Assembly: GCA_907165275.2 (NCBI GenBank) | Contig: OU015649.1 | Span: forward strand, 1,642,001-1,706,000 | Source: Zygaena filipendulae | Taxonomy: Eukaryota > Arthropoda > Insecta > Lepidoptera > Zygaenidae | Direction of reading: 5' to 3' | DNA: 64,000 nucleotides | Part shown: positions 44,740 through 55,175 of the stretch, in pieces | Position numbering within the stretch: position 1 is the first letter of the stretch | How the letters are laid out: each line of letters starts with the position of its first letter | The notes under the pieces: model-generated | What the model saw: only the letters and a program-made list of their open reading frames with translations | What the model was told of the DNA's origin: nothing | The model's database searches: none | Made by a program: the position numbers and the translations under genes

Positions 44740-45770
44740 AGTTCCTATTAGTGTTGTTAATAGCGCCGCGATGCTAAGTTGGCAGCGGTTCTCTCGCGAT
44801 AGTCGTCACTCGTCACGTTTCGCTCGCCTATCTGTCGACGTCAGTCAGATCGGGCCTTAGCGAGTCGAGGCATACATTAGCGCTCCTAATTGAGACGTGC
44901 TCGCTCTATGTAAATGTCGCCGCGTGGGTGGGGCACCAGCAGTCTAACGAACGCGCGAAGTGCTGACGCACAGATATAATTTATGCACACGCGGCGTTCA
45001 CCGATAAAGTTGTTATCGACAGCGAGGCACCGATGTCTGTCCATCAACACAGCGAGAGCGAGCCCGCAGGCAAAAAGAGTAAAAACGTAACGGGCCCTCG
45101 TGTAATTGGATCTGATTTCCAGAAAACCTTCGTTCACCTTCCTTTTTGAGCGACAACGATCTCGCCCCGGCGAGGAATTAACCTATCTTCCGCGCAACGA
45201 TCTCGACTCAAAATGCCAATTAATGAGAGGCTCAACTTCATTCTCCTGGCCCGGCCGCTGCTATGAAGATCATTATATGGGCACGACAGCGAGATGGACG
45301 CGACGATTGGTGCGCGCGCGCCGACCATCTCGCGGGTAACGAATACAGCATAAATCAGATTGCGTTCGGGTCACGCTATCCTAGTCGGCGCGCGTTCTGA
45401 TTGGTCGTTACGATTTCGAGTTGACGCGCGATTGGTGAGGCTAATGTCGTTTTATCTGGCAGCTTAATGTCAGCGTCATACCTGGAGCGAGCGTTTATCG
45501 CGGTTCGTTAGTTGCGCGCGCAGCAGCTTCTGTTTTTCGCGCTAAATAAGTTATAAACTTGTGATTGTTCGTTGAGAAAAGCAGTATGTTCTCTTATTCG
45601 TCTGTGGAGAAAAGGTTGAACGTCCAATCTGATAGGTGGCGTGACTTGGCGTCGTTTATGCTCGTGCCAGCGCGGCTTGCGAAACCGAATGTCGTTTCGT
45701 TAAATGATTATCATCTGTAACCTTTTGTCTTTATAAACATGTCATATACCAGCGGCTTTTAGGAGCACTA
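44740..45770. promoter_or_regulatory. Candidate CpG-rich, GATA-site-rich control region upstream of ush exon 44609-42700
   Basis: Unique, repeat-free, CpG-rich DNA in an AT-rich setting. It holds an inverted GATA pair (GATAA 45003, TTATC 45013), further TTATC at 45452, 45495 and 45708, and many CGCG motifs. It could be an ush intronic enhancer or internal promoter. Inference only. Confidence 0.35.
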
Positions 45771-46844
45771 GAGGAGGTGAGGGCAGCAACACGCAATCAT
45801 AATGTTTGTACGACACAAACCCGCATAACATTGAATAGCAACATGTCAGCGCTGCACATATTCTAGCGTAGTGTGTTTAGCTCTGGCTATCTGTTCACCG
45901 GCATTGCAGTTTATCTGAGACTGTACACAATAATATACAAAACAACAATCCGTGTGTCTTTACAAAAAGTGTTAGAAGCAATAAGAGTAACATAACACAA
46001 AAAAATATTATATAGTACTTGTCAGTTGTCTGTACAGAATAATCTCCAAAAAGTCAGAACAGATTTTCATAGAGTAGCTTGGAGCAAAGTATAGACTTAG
46101 ATTCATCCCATTTTAGGGGAAAGTGATGGTCATTTAAAGGCATTTCACGGGGATAAAACCGAGGGCATCAGGTAGTTAACGTATTAAATTACAAATTGAC
46201 GTAGGTACTCGTGCTACAGTCAAAATATGAATATACATTATTGTATAGTAGGTATGAGAATGGGAATATGGGCAAGATTGAGACATATTGAGTTGATACC
46301 TAATGATATCAAAATAATTACCTAATATACAGATTAAAGCCAAACGTCTCTTGCTGAGCTCTATATATCTCCTCCAGCTAGTGTCCCCAATCTTCACCAG
46401 ACCGTCGCGCGTCGGCCATCTTGTGGGTAGTTTAAGATTACTTATACTTTATTATACGTACTACGCGTTCGTTTCAAGTTCGCATTTCGCTTTCTCGTAC
46501 CTACGGCAAATGAATGTGCTAGCCTACCATATTTATAGAAGTTTACTTATTAATAGACAGGTACTTAGCCTGGAAATCGTCAAACGCGTGCCAAAAACTT
46601 ATCGAACGAAAAAAATAACTAAGCGGCCATGTTGTCTGAACGTTAATCAGATAGCAGATCGGAGATCGAGCCCCAATTAAAATAGTCTCGCATCGGGCGC
46701 GTCACAATCGGCAAGATACGCATCTGTGAAGTCGTCTCGGTGAGCGATCACCTTTAAAAGTTGCCCTTATATGACAGCACAGCACAAGCCGCGTAGTTAC
46801 CTAGATAATTTATAATAATAATAAATAATTTTTAGTTCACAACT

Positions 46845-47232
46845 AGCCGTGCCCTGCGGTTTCACCCGCGGAAATTTCGGATATCCCGCAGAAATTCCTG
46901 GATAGATACAAAGTACCCACCCTATGGCCTTTTCTATACCCTTGACAACGTGTATGCAAAACTTCATGAGATTTCACCGTCATTAATTTCGGAGGTCCCG
47001 CAGGAATTCCGGGATAAAAAGTACCTTATGTCCTTGGCTACTTTTTATCCCGAAATTCCCACGGGAACTCCGAAACTAACGTGGAAGAAACTACATTAAA
47101 TTTTGCATACCACCTACACGTTGTCAAGGGTAGGCACAGGAAAAAAATATAGGGTAGTAAGTACTTTTATCTCGAAATACCCGTGGGATCTCTGAAACTA
47201 ACGCGGTGAAACCACGGGGAGCAGCTAGTATA
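46845..47232. mobile_element. Two or more Helitron-like fragments, mixed orientation
   Basis: 46845-47035 is inverted (ACTAGCCGTGCCCTGCGGTT; ATTTCGGAGGTCCCGCAGGA). 47035-47232 is direct, with a nested ACTACATTAAATTTTGCATA segment, ending GCAGCTAGT. Confidence 0.65.
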
Positions 47233-47944
47233 ATAAAGCGAGTGCCTAACAAAAATCGACTGAAAAACTAAGTATCTAATTAACATTTAAAATGAAATAG
47301 AAACAGTATAATCTGATATAAATCTATCTAGTATAAAAGCTTGAGTGACAAAGACGACGTCGTCTATAATAATCGGAGACATCTTGATTTGTGTTTCATA
47401 GGATGGTACATACATGTGTTGTTTATCATAGTTTTATCCGTCTGTCACACGTGTGTCGGGGGTGTTGTCTGTGATACGATCGCGATGTCTAATGGGTGCA
47501 CAAGAACAGTCACTTCATGTTTAGATTATACTACATTTATTAGGTTTGGTTGTTTTTAATAGATGTACCTATTTCATTTAAAAAATACCAAGCAAGACTT
47601 AGTCAAAGTATACAGTGTGTTTAGGCAATATGGTAGATCAAAACCAAGGAGCTTAAAATATTATTATGGTTACCGAACAGCAACCATTTTGTTTACGCTG
47701 CGCAAGCTGGTTCTCGAGAGAGAAGAATCCGTGAAAATACTTGACATTGGTAAAATCAACATGGCAAAAGTGGAAGTACGTACGTACTATTGTTATTTTT
47801 ATGGTATTTATTGTTACATTATACATAAAATTAATAAAACCATACAGAAAAAAAATTGTCCGAACTTAAAACTTCTCGTCCAGCTAATGATCGCCCACCG
47901 TTCGCGGGAACATGAATGCGTCTGAATATTTTTTATATGCATAG

Positions 47945-48130
47945 TAGCTGGGCCCTTATTCACTATAACCAACAACATTCCTTGCCCATAACGCGCGTCC
48001 CAAAAACGCATTTCTAATCGTTCTAGATGCCAAGACAGAATTTATTATTCTTTATGCCATATGAAACGTTGTAAATGTATTTTTTTGCAGTAAACTTCTT
48101 TGATTACGAGGGAAAGACAGTTTTTGCGGC
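47945..48130 (+). mobile_element. MITE B copy, right end unclear
   Basis: Begins TGGGCCCTTATTCACTATAA, then ACATTCCTTGCCCATAACGC and GAAACGTTGTAAATGTATTT. The right terminus is not evident. Confidence 0.7.
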
Positions 48131-48372
48131 GTCTTTATCTAGTGAATTTGGGCCCTGGTGGCAAAAGTGCAGTTCGTTTCCGGTTAAACGAAGTCCTTCG
48201 AGCTTCGGCGTAAAAAGAAATATCTACCGATGGTTGCTCTACGAGATTTTCGTAATGGCAATCACGGCCGGTGATCTGCGGCCGGTGTCTGTCTGGACGT
48301 GCGTCGTGCTTCACGATCGGACGGACATTAACATATCGCGGCTTCGATTCCGCTATCAAGTTACGCCCCGCT

Positions 48373-48616
48373 CTGGGCCCTGATTCACTATGACCAACAA
48401 CATTCCTTGCCCATAACGCGCTTCCCAAAAACGCAACCTCAAACGTTCCAGGTACTTAGACAAATATTAGAAAATATTATTATGTATGCCATTAGAAACG
48501 TTGTTAATAAACGTTTTTATTGTAGGGTAACTTCTTTGAGAACGACTCGAGGGAAAGACAATTGTTGTGGCGCGTTATCTTAACACGCCGTGTATGGTCA
48601 TAGGGAATAAGGGCGT
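48373..48616 (+). mobile_element. MITE B copy with both ends
   Basis: Starts CTGGGCCCTGATTCACTATG and ends ATGGTCATAGGGAATAAGGG, which are inverse terminal sequences. About 240 bp. Confidence 0.75.
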
Positions 48617-49179
48617 TGTCCGTTTGCGCTCGGCTCCACTGGCTCCACATGAGACAGCTTAAAGCAAGAAATAGATTCTAATTTTATAACATTTTATAAC
48701 GTTGTCAGGGGTGCAGAAAATTACATTAAATTTGGTATTTGCCGTCCTCCATCCTGCAACCGTCAGTAGCGCTTGCTATTAGCTAGTTGTAAATAAAAAC
48801 GAAGAATTAATTCTTGGAGCACCGCCATATTTTAGAACTCTTGCTTGTTACCTATACTTCGAGGACAAACAAACGAGAACACCGGTCTATTAAAAGATAA
48901 ACGTCCTTAAAATGGTAGGTTGGAAATGCACCACGCAAAAACGTTGTTGAAGTAGGTAGGTACCTACTAGATAAACATTTCCTTACAGTGTCCGCGTATC
49001 CTGGCTCATGACGAATAAATCTTGATGTCTTCGTGTCGCACGATAACGTGCTAACAAATAGTTTTGCTGTCTCTATATAAGCACCTACTTAGTACTTACT
49101 TATAAGAACTTAAGTACATTGAAAGTGCAGACAGTTAAGTACGTTCACATCAAAAGTTATTGCCAACCTTAGATTCTTT

Positions 49180-49572
49180 GTGAAAAATGCGAAAGTGAGT
49201 TTGTTTGTTACGCTTTCACGGTTAAACGGCTCAACCAATCACCACGAAAATTTAAATTTTAAATTAATGTATGTTGTAACTATCCATGTGTTGTGTCAAA
49301 TAAAGTTCTTTCAATTTCAAAAAAAAAAAAAAATGCATACACGTTGTCAGGGGTAGGTACAGAAAAGGAGCTACTTTTTATCCCGGAATTCCCACGGAAA
49401 TTTCGAAATTAGCGCGGGAGAAACCACATTAAATTTTGCATACTAACTACACGTTGTCAAGCGTAGGTAGGTACAGAAAAAAAATATAGAGTAGTACCTA
49501 AGTACTTTTATCTCGGAATAGCCGCGGGATCTTCGAAACTAACGCGGGTAAAACCGCGAGGAACAGCTAGTT
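49180..49572 (+). mobile_element. Helitron-like element carrying a nested poly(A) retro-insert
   Basis: GTTACGCTTTCACGGTTAAA is interrupted at about 49250 by about 80 nt ending CAAATAAAGTTCTTTCAATT then A14 (to about 49333). The element then resumes with ACACGTTGTCAGGGG and ends GGAACAGCTAGT. Confidence 0.75.
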
Positions 49573-50034
49573 AAACTGTGTGTGGACATAATAATAGGTG
49601 CATGTACCTACTTAACGAGTGAGGATTGAGGAGTATTGTTCTATTGTCAATTTGACGATTTGTCCGTACTAACAGAGAGTTTCCGAGTGTCCGATGTGAC
49701 GAGTGGGATTCACACGTGTGGCACCGCGGGGAACAGAAATGCGGTACAGTCAGCGACAAAAATATGTTTTTATTTTTTATTTTAAATATAAATAAAATAA
49801 AAATATATGTGGTCGCTTACGAGCAATAGCTCTGGGAGATCGGGTTTTCTTCATTGTTCAATCTCACTTTTTTAATCACACTTTCCTATTGTTTCTATAA
49901 TACCTACGTTTGCAGGCTTTCTCACCGTAAAACTTTTGTTAGGTAATAATTTTAATTCGTACATAAGTACTATTAAAGTAAACCACCAAAAGTCCCTGGG
50001 ATCGAACCACAGAACAGAAAATAATTGATAGAAG

Positions 50035-50402
50035 GCACATCAACTTAGTTTAGTATGAAAACAGGTGAAAACCAGTGTCACCGGGTGATTTTCGCATACA
50101 AAACTATTCATCACGCACTAAAACATTCATTATAAAAAATGTATTAAACGCTTTATGGTTATGTTTTTTACTTAGGTAGTCACTGTTTTGAAAATTCACA
50201 GTTTTGGGAATATTGTGGAAAGTATACTTGGGATACTAGCAAAAGAAGTTTTGGGCAAGTAAGATAATTTGCTCTAACTTCCTTCGCAACCGTGGCGCGC
50301 CTGCATGTCATCTCTATTTAATTTATTTTCTCTGTGGATCGAACCCTCCCTCCTTAAATGAGTGACGAGAACTCTACCACTGCACCGCTTTGCCACGGCT
50401 CT
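50035..50402 (-). mobile_element. SINE 2 with tRNA-Gly-like head
   Basis: Read on the minus strand, 50402 onward gives GTGCAGTGGTAGAGTTCTCG (A-box, tRNA-Gly-like) and GGGTTCGATCC (B-box). A body follows that contains GGAAGTTAGAGCAAAT, TTGCCCAAAAC and CACCCGGTGAC. The acceptor stem does not pair, so it is not a working tRNA gene. Confidence 0.75.
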
Positions 50403-51002
50403 ACAAATCTACACTGAACAATAAACACAGCAGTACGTATGACGTGATTAATTCAACAATCCCATTAACCCAATTCGTTGCGGTCGCGTCACATAAAAAA
50501 AAAAAATACCACATCTACACGTAACCAGGAACGCAACCCTTTAACGTATGAGTGTTTCGTTATCTCCCGCCGAGATCTGGCGGACCGCGGGTCTCAACCT
50601 CCGCGACTATGATTGATGTGGAGTGTAACTTAATTATTCATGAGGTGTTGCCAGTTGCCGCACGAATATACCAAACTCTTGTGAGGACCTAAACTGTGAT
50701 GTGCGAAAATATCGCAGTATTGCCAGATTTTGTCGTCTGTTCTACTGGTCGGCGATTTATGTAGATTATTCAGGAACAGCTGTTGCCAGCGGTCTCGCAA
50801 GGATGCGTTTTGCGGATTCTCTCAGAACTTCTTCTATCTTATATACGAGCATACAATGTAGCTTGTCATCCTCCAGCCCATCAACTACTTATCTCTATGG
50901 GTTAATTGCACACCAATCCATTTGTGCAATTAAAACAATCAAAGACGAAAAATAAACTAATTTTCTATTCAATATTTACGCAAAGAATTTAAGACGTATA
51001 TC

Positions 51003-51187
51003 TAATATATAAAATTCTCGTGTCACAGTGTCAGTTACCATGCTCCTCCGAAACGGCTTGATCGATTTTTAAGAAATATTATATGCATATTCAGTAGGTC
51101 TGAGAATCGGCTACTATCTATTTTCATCCCGGAATCCCCGCGGGAACTCCGAAACTCACGCAGGTGATACCGCGGGGCACAGCTAGT
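51003..51187 (+). mobile_element. Helitron-like element
   Basis: CTCCGAAACGGCTTGATCGA, TCCCGGAATCCCCGCGGGAA, GCGGGGCACAGCTAGT. Confidence 0.7.
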
Positions 51188-51476
51188 AGCCTATATAAAA
51201 ATATGATTAAATGTAGATTTTTCCATAATCAGACAAATGCTAAATTGAGGATTGCCACATCCACTGTCTTACAATTTATGCATCCCGCGAATGCTAGTAA
51301 ATACATATTTGTAATTAACAACAAAAAAAACGAAATAGTCGTTTTGTAAGCACACAACACACACATGAGCACTCGAAACGATCGACCACAGATAAGCTAA
51401 TGTCGCATGGAAATTACCACGTTTTGCGGTAATTACACACTTTATATTATAATGTTTTGGTTGCTTTACAAACTAC

Positions 51477-51891
51477 GGTCCGTATTCCAGAAGGTGACTT
51501 AGATCACGTTTCTCTTGAGATTAGTTTTAAGCTCAAATCATAACTCAAGCGTACATAGTAATATACAATGCGTTAAAGGCCTAATCACTTGAAACTAGTC
51601 TTTAGTAGAGATTCTGAACTCTGATTTGTTCTAATCACTTGAAACTAGTCTTGAGTAGAGATTTTGAACTGATTGGTTGAGTGGTCTTGACATGACAGAC
51701 GTAAACAAAGATCAATTCTTTGCTTGAGTATAGATTAGTACTCAAGCGTCGTTCTAGAATAAGGAATTAACTCAGCTGATTGTTGATAGATGAATCTCGT
51801 TTCAAGTAAGGTTCTAAAATTAAAGCTTTACATGAAATTAGTTTTAAAACTAGATTCATGACTTGAGTAACCTTTTGGAATACGGACCTAC
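51477..51891. mobile_element. MITE D, about 415 bp, inverted GGTCCGTATTCC ends
   Basis: Left CGGTCCGTATTCCAGAAGGT and right ACCTTTTGGAATACGGACC are inverse. TA flanks both ends. An internal direct repeat CTAATCACTTGAAACTAGTC occurs at about 51580 and 51632. Confidence 0.8.
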
Positions 51892-52889
51892 GTGTTGGTA
51901 CGAAGGTACAGCCATCCTTGAATAAACGCGTCAACTGTCCCCGAGGATGTCGTCAATGGGTGGTTTCAATCGACATCCGTGGTCGGGCAGTGGATTCGAT
52001 TCTCACTGGGGACATGCTAATTATGTAGCGTTAGAAAGGTATATACAGGTATAGGCAATTTACTCATGAAATTTTTCTTTATCGTAAAACCTGTGGTGAT
52101 ATTTTTGATTGGTATCTACATATCTACATAAATAAAAAAATTAGTTTATCTATATGTTACTTACTAAAAATATTATTATCTTTAGAATTTACTAAAGGTT
52201 AATTAATTACCTGCCTTTTAGTAAATAAACTGTAAAATCTAAAGAAGTCATAAAACAGTTTTTATCATTCTAAGTTGGCGCATTTTTTACGACGTGGTAG
52301 GTGCCAGGTAGGTAGTTCGGCGTGCATATCTAATTTCCGAAATGCATAATCGTTGAATTCCTTCGTCGCACACCGAGCGCTGAGCAGCAACGTGTTCGTG
52401 CGAATAAATAATTTTCAACATTTATATAAAATAATAAAAGAGAATTCGATCCAAATAATATCCTCCGGACATGCGAGCCGCAATCATAGAAACGTGCAGC
52501 TTAAAAAAAAAAGTAAGAAAACTTCCACTAAAAGGTCTAATTCTGATAGGCACGGGGGTCTATTACTGAGGCACGCCGTAACTCAGAAACGAGTACCTAA
52601 ACACGGCAGCTCGGGCACATTTGCATAACTATCGAGTTTTTAAATCTATGCAAAATGCGACGATACGTTGCACGGGCGCACGAGTCGGCTCCCTCCCCCT
52701 GTCTCCCCACACGCCCTTAGCAAACTAAAAACACATGCGATTTCATAATACAACCCCCCCTCCACTCACTATCAAGCCTCCCCCCCCACTCACGTGTGTC
52801 GGTGGCACTTATGAATTATGATTAATAACTTTGGATTACGAAGGACATTATTAACATATTAACATATAGTACAAAAAACAAAGGATTAA

Positions 52890-53200
52890 TTATTACGAAA
52901 CTAGCTTCCAACCCCTTCGCGGTTTCCCACTTTTAAGCTTTTTACTTTTAGTGGTCGAATTTTTTAAAAGCACTGACCCAAGTTTTTTTATTTGGAAAGA
53001 GAGCCCAAATATCGATTTCCACGACTCTTACTCCAGAACTACCGGCACTTCTATCCCAATCTTTCATCCGTTTAGGGGTTGTCTTTCCAAAAAACCCATT
53101 TTAGTGCTCTCTTAGTTCCTTTTGTGGTTTGGAGTGAGCTACAATCGGAATCAGATACAATATGTAATTTCAAATTCATAGATGAAACGTCTGCCTCCTT
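52890..53200 (-). repeat. Possible diverged Helitron-like member
   Basis: ACTAGCTTCCAACCCCTTCG and GCGGTTTCCCACTTTTAAG resemble the inverted CTAGT terminus. The body differs from the common family. Low confidence. Confidence 0.4.
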
Positions 53201-53761
53201 AGCCAAGTTGAGAATCTATAAAATCGTTGACGCTTTAGATAACTAAGGAACCGAAACAGTCTCATTAAAAGTCCATATATTCGTGACCACGTGACATAAC
53301 GATACGATCCTTAGTTTTCCGTAGCGTTGAAGATTATATGTAGATTGGCTAAGGGGGCTGTTGTCAGTTACAAATGGAAAATGGAGTATGTGAACTCGTG
53401 TAACATACAGCCACGTAATTACTGAAGCCTGTGATGCTACTCAAATTTAATAGGCTCTTACGAGCTTCAAGTATTGTATTGCCTCGATCCATGCATTTGA
53501 ACGTAAAGAAGACAAACAAAGACTCGAAGCGTCCCTGCAGTGTGTTGACGCTTATAAAAAATCGTAAGTATCTATACGATTACTTATATAACAAATGAAA
53601 TATGACAAGTCTGTTTGATTGAATCTTAAAGCAACCAAATAAAACAATTATTACAGTCATTTACATTACAGTCAACCGTTGGCGCCGATGACGATCGCAC
53701 GCATATCATTGCCTTACATACCTACCAGTAGTCGTCAACCTTTACCTCAATTTTAGTAAAA

Positions 53762-54676
53762 ATGAAATGTGTTTTGTGTAACGTTTTTTTTAACGACGGC
53801 GTTCATTGCGACGGGTGCAAGGGTGATCTCGATTTTGGTTGCGCCAAGATTACCGAAACCGGATATAGGAAGCTCGGCGCTGAAAGAAGGTCATCGTGGA
53901 GATGTCCCCGATGTAAGTCGTCGTCGCCGTCAACATCACGAGTGCCGTCGCCACAGCCTGAAACCGCTTCTTTGGATACCATTCTGGTTGAGTTGAGGGA
54001 AGTTAAGCGTCAACTGCAGTCCCTCCCATCACTTGTCGAAGATGTCAAGGCAATAAAAGCGGAATTATCTGAGCTGAGGGCATCGTGCGAATTCAATGGC
54101 GCTAAGCTTGATGAATTTGGAATCAGGCTCTCTGAGGCTGAAAATTCTATATTGAGAGTTCAACAGTCGCAAGAAGCTTTGACATCGGCTGGTTCTGATG
54201 TCCATCGTGTTAAAGAGGAGCTGGCGGCGAGGGATCAGTGGGCTAGACTTAACAATGTTGAGGTGAAAGGTGTACCGTTCAAAGCAGGCGAAAATCTATT
54301 CTCTATCGTGGAAAATTTAAGCAAAACTGTAAATTTTAGTGTCGCCAAATCACAAATTAATTACATTTCTAGAGTGCCAACACCTGATTCCAATGGAAAA
54401 AATATAGTTATAAATTTTCTCAACCGATATGTTAAGGAGGATTTTGTTGCTGCCGCGCGAGTAAAGAAAATCATAACGGCGGGTGATTTGGGTTTCCCAG
54501 GCGATGGCGCAGGCAGGCGTATATTTATTAATGATCATCTCACTCCGGATTCAAAAAAGTTGCTAGCCAAGGTCAAGGCTCTTGCTAAGGAGAAGAACTA
54601 CCAGTATGTCTGGGTCAAGTTTTGCAAGATTCATGTGCGAAAATCTGCTGAATCTAGAGTGTTTAATTGCAAATGA
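53762..54676 (+). CDS. Retrotransposon ORF1 protein with PHD-like finger and coiled coil
   Basis: 304 residues. Residues 3-52 hold paired cysteines (CVLC, CDGC, FGC, CPRC) like a PHD finger, but the usual zinc-binding His before the sixth ligand is Asp (DFGC). Residues about 75-165 are heptad-rich (LVELREVKRQLQSL, VKAIKAELSELRASC), which suggests a coiled coil. Residues 170-304 resemble the RNA-binding-type C-terminus of insect LINE ORF1s (WARLNNVEVKGVP, INDHLTPDSKKLLAK). The role known for ORF1 proteins is RNA binding in the retrotransposition particle. The ATG at 53762 has AAA before it. The frame has no break. Confidence 0.9.
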   Translation: MKCVLCNVFFNDGVHCDGCKGDLDFGCAKITETGYRKLGAERRSSWRCPRCKSSSPSTSRVPSPQPETASLDTILVELREVKRQLQSLPSLVEDVKAIKAELSELRASCEFNGAKLDEFGIRLSEAENSILRVQQSQEALTSAGSDVHRVKEELAARDQWARLNNVEVKGVPFKAGENLFSIVENLSKTVNFSVAKSQINYISRVPTPDSNGKNIVINFLNRYVKEDFVAAARVKKIITAGDLGFPGDGAGRRIFINDHLTPDSKKLLAKVKALAKEKNYQYVWVKFCKIHVRKSAESRVFNCK

Positions 54677-55175
54677 CAGTAATTTAAACAAGATGAATTA
54701 GACTGTTGTATGATTTCTTTCATTTTTGATCTTTTCTATTTAGTTCCCATATGCGTAATTTTCTTTAACTCTTGCTTTTGCTTATTTATAGATCGCGTAC
54801 ATTATTTAATTAATAACTATTGCACTTTGTATTATATTATTGAAACTCTTTTTAAATACCTGGCCAAAATGTTTACCGCCCCTGAATTCTGCTCGCTGCC
54901 ACTTTGCTATTGTTCTATTTTAGATCGCATGCATCACTTAATTATCTCGCTCGCACCTGAGATTTGTCGCTTGGTTGAATCGCTCGCACGCATTATGCTT
55001 ACTGGAGATTATTATTGTTTCTTTATTTCTTACCCACTTTTTTATTTGCACTACGCTATCCGGTGTGTTGATTATGCATTTGATATACTCATTTTATTTT
55101 CAATGACGAATGGGGTTAGTAAATACTATAGGTGTCAATATTTTTATGTTTCTTTACCTGTTTTTGTCTACGTAA

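Noticed and set aside
50333..50402. Functional tRNA-Gly gene
   Set aside because: A- and B-box-like words are present but the acceptor stem does not pair and a SINE body follows.
52353..52628. 91-codon basic frame
   Set aside because: No family motif, splice context or codon bias. Probably chance.
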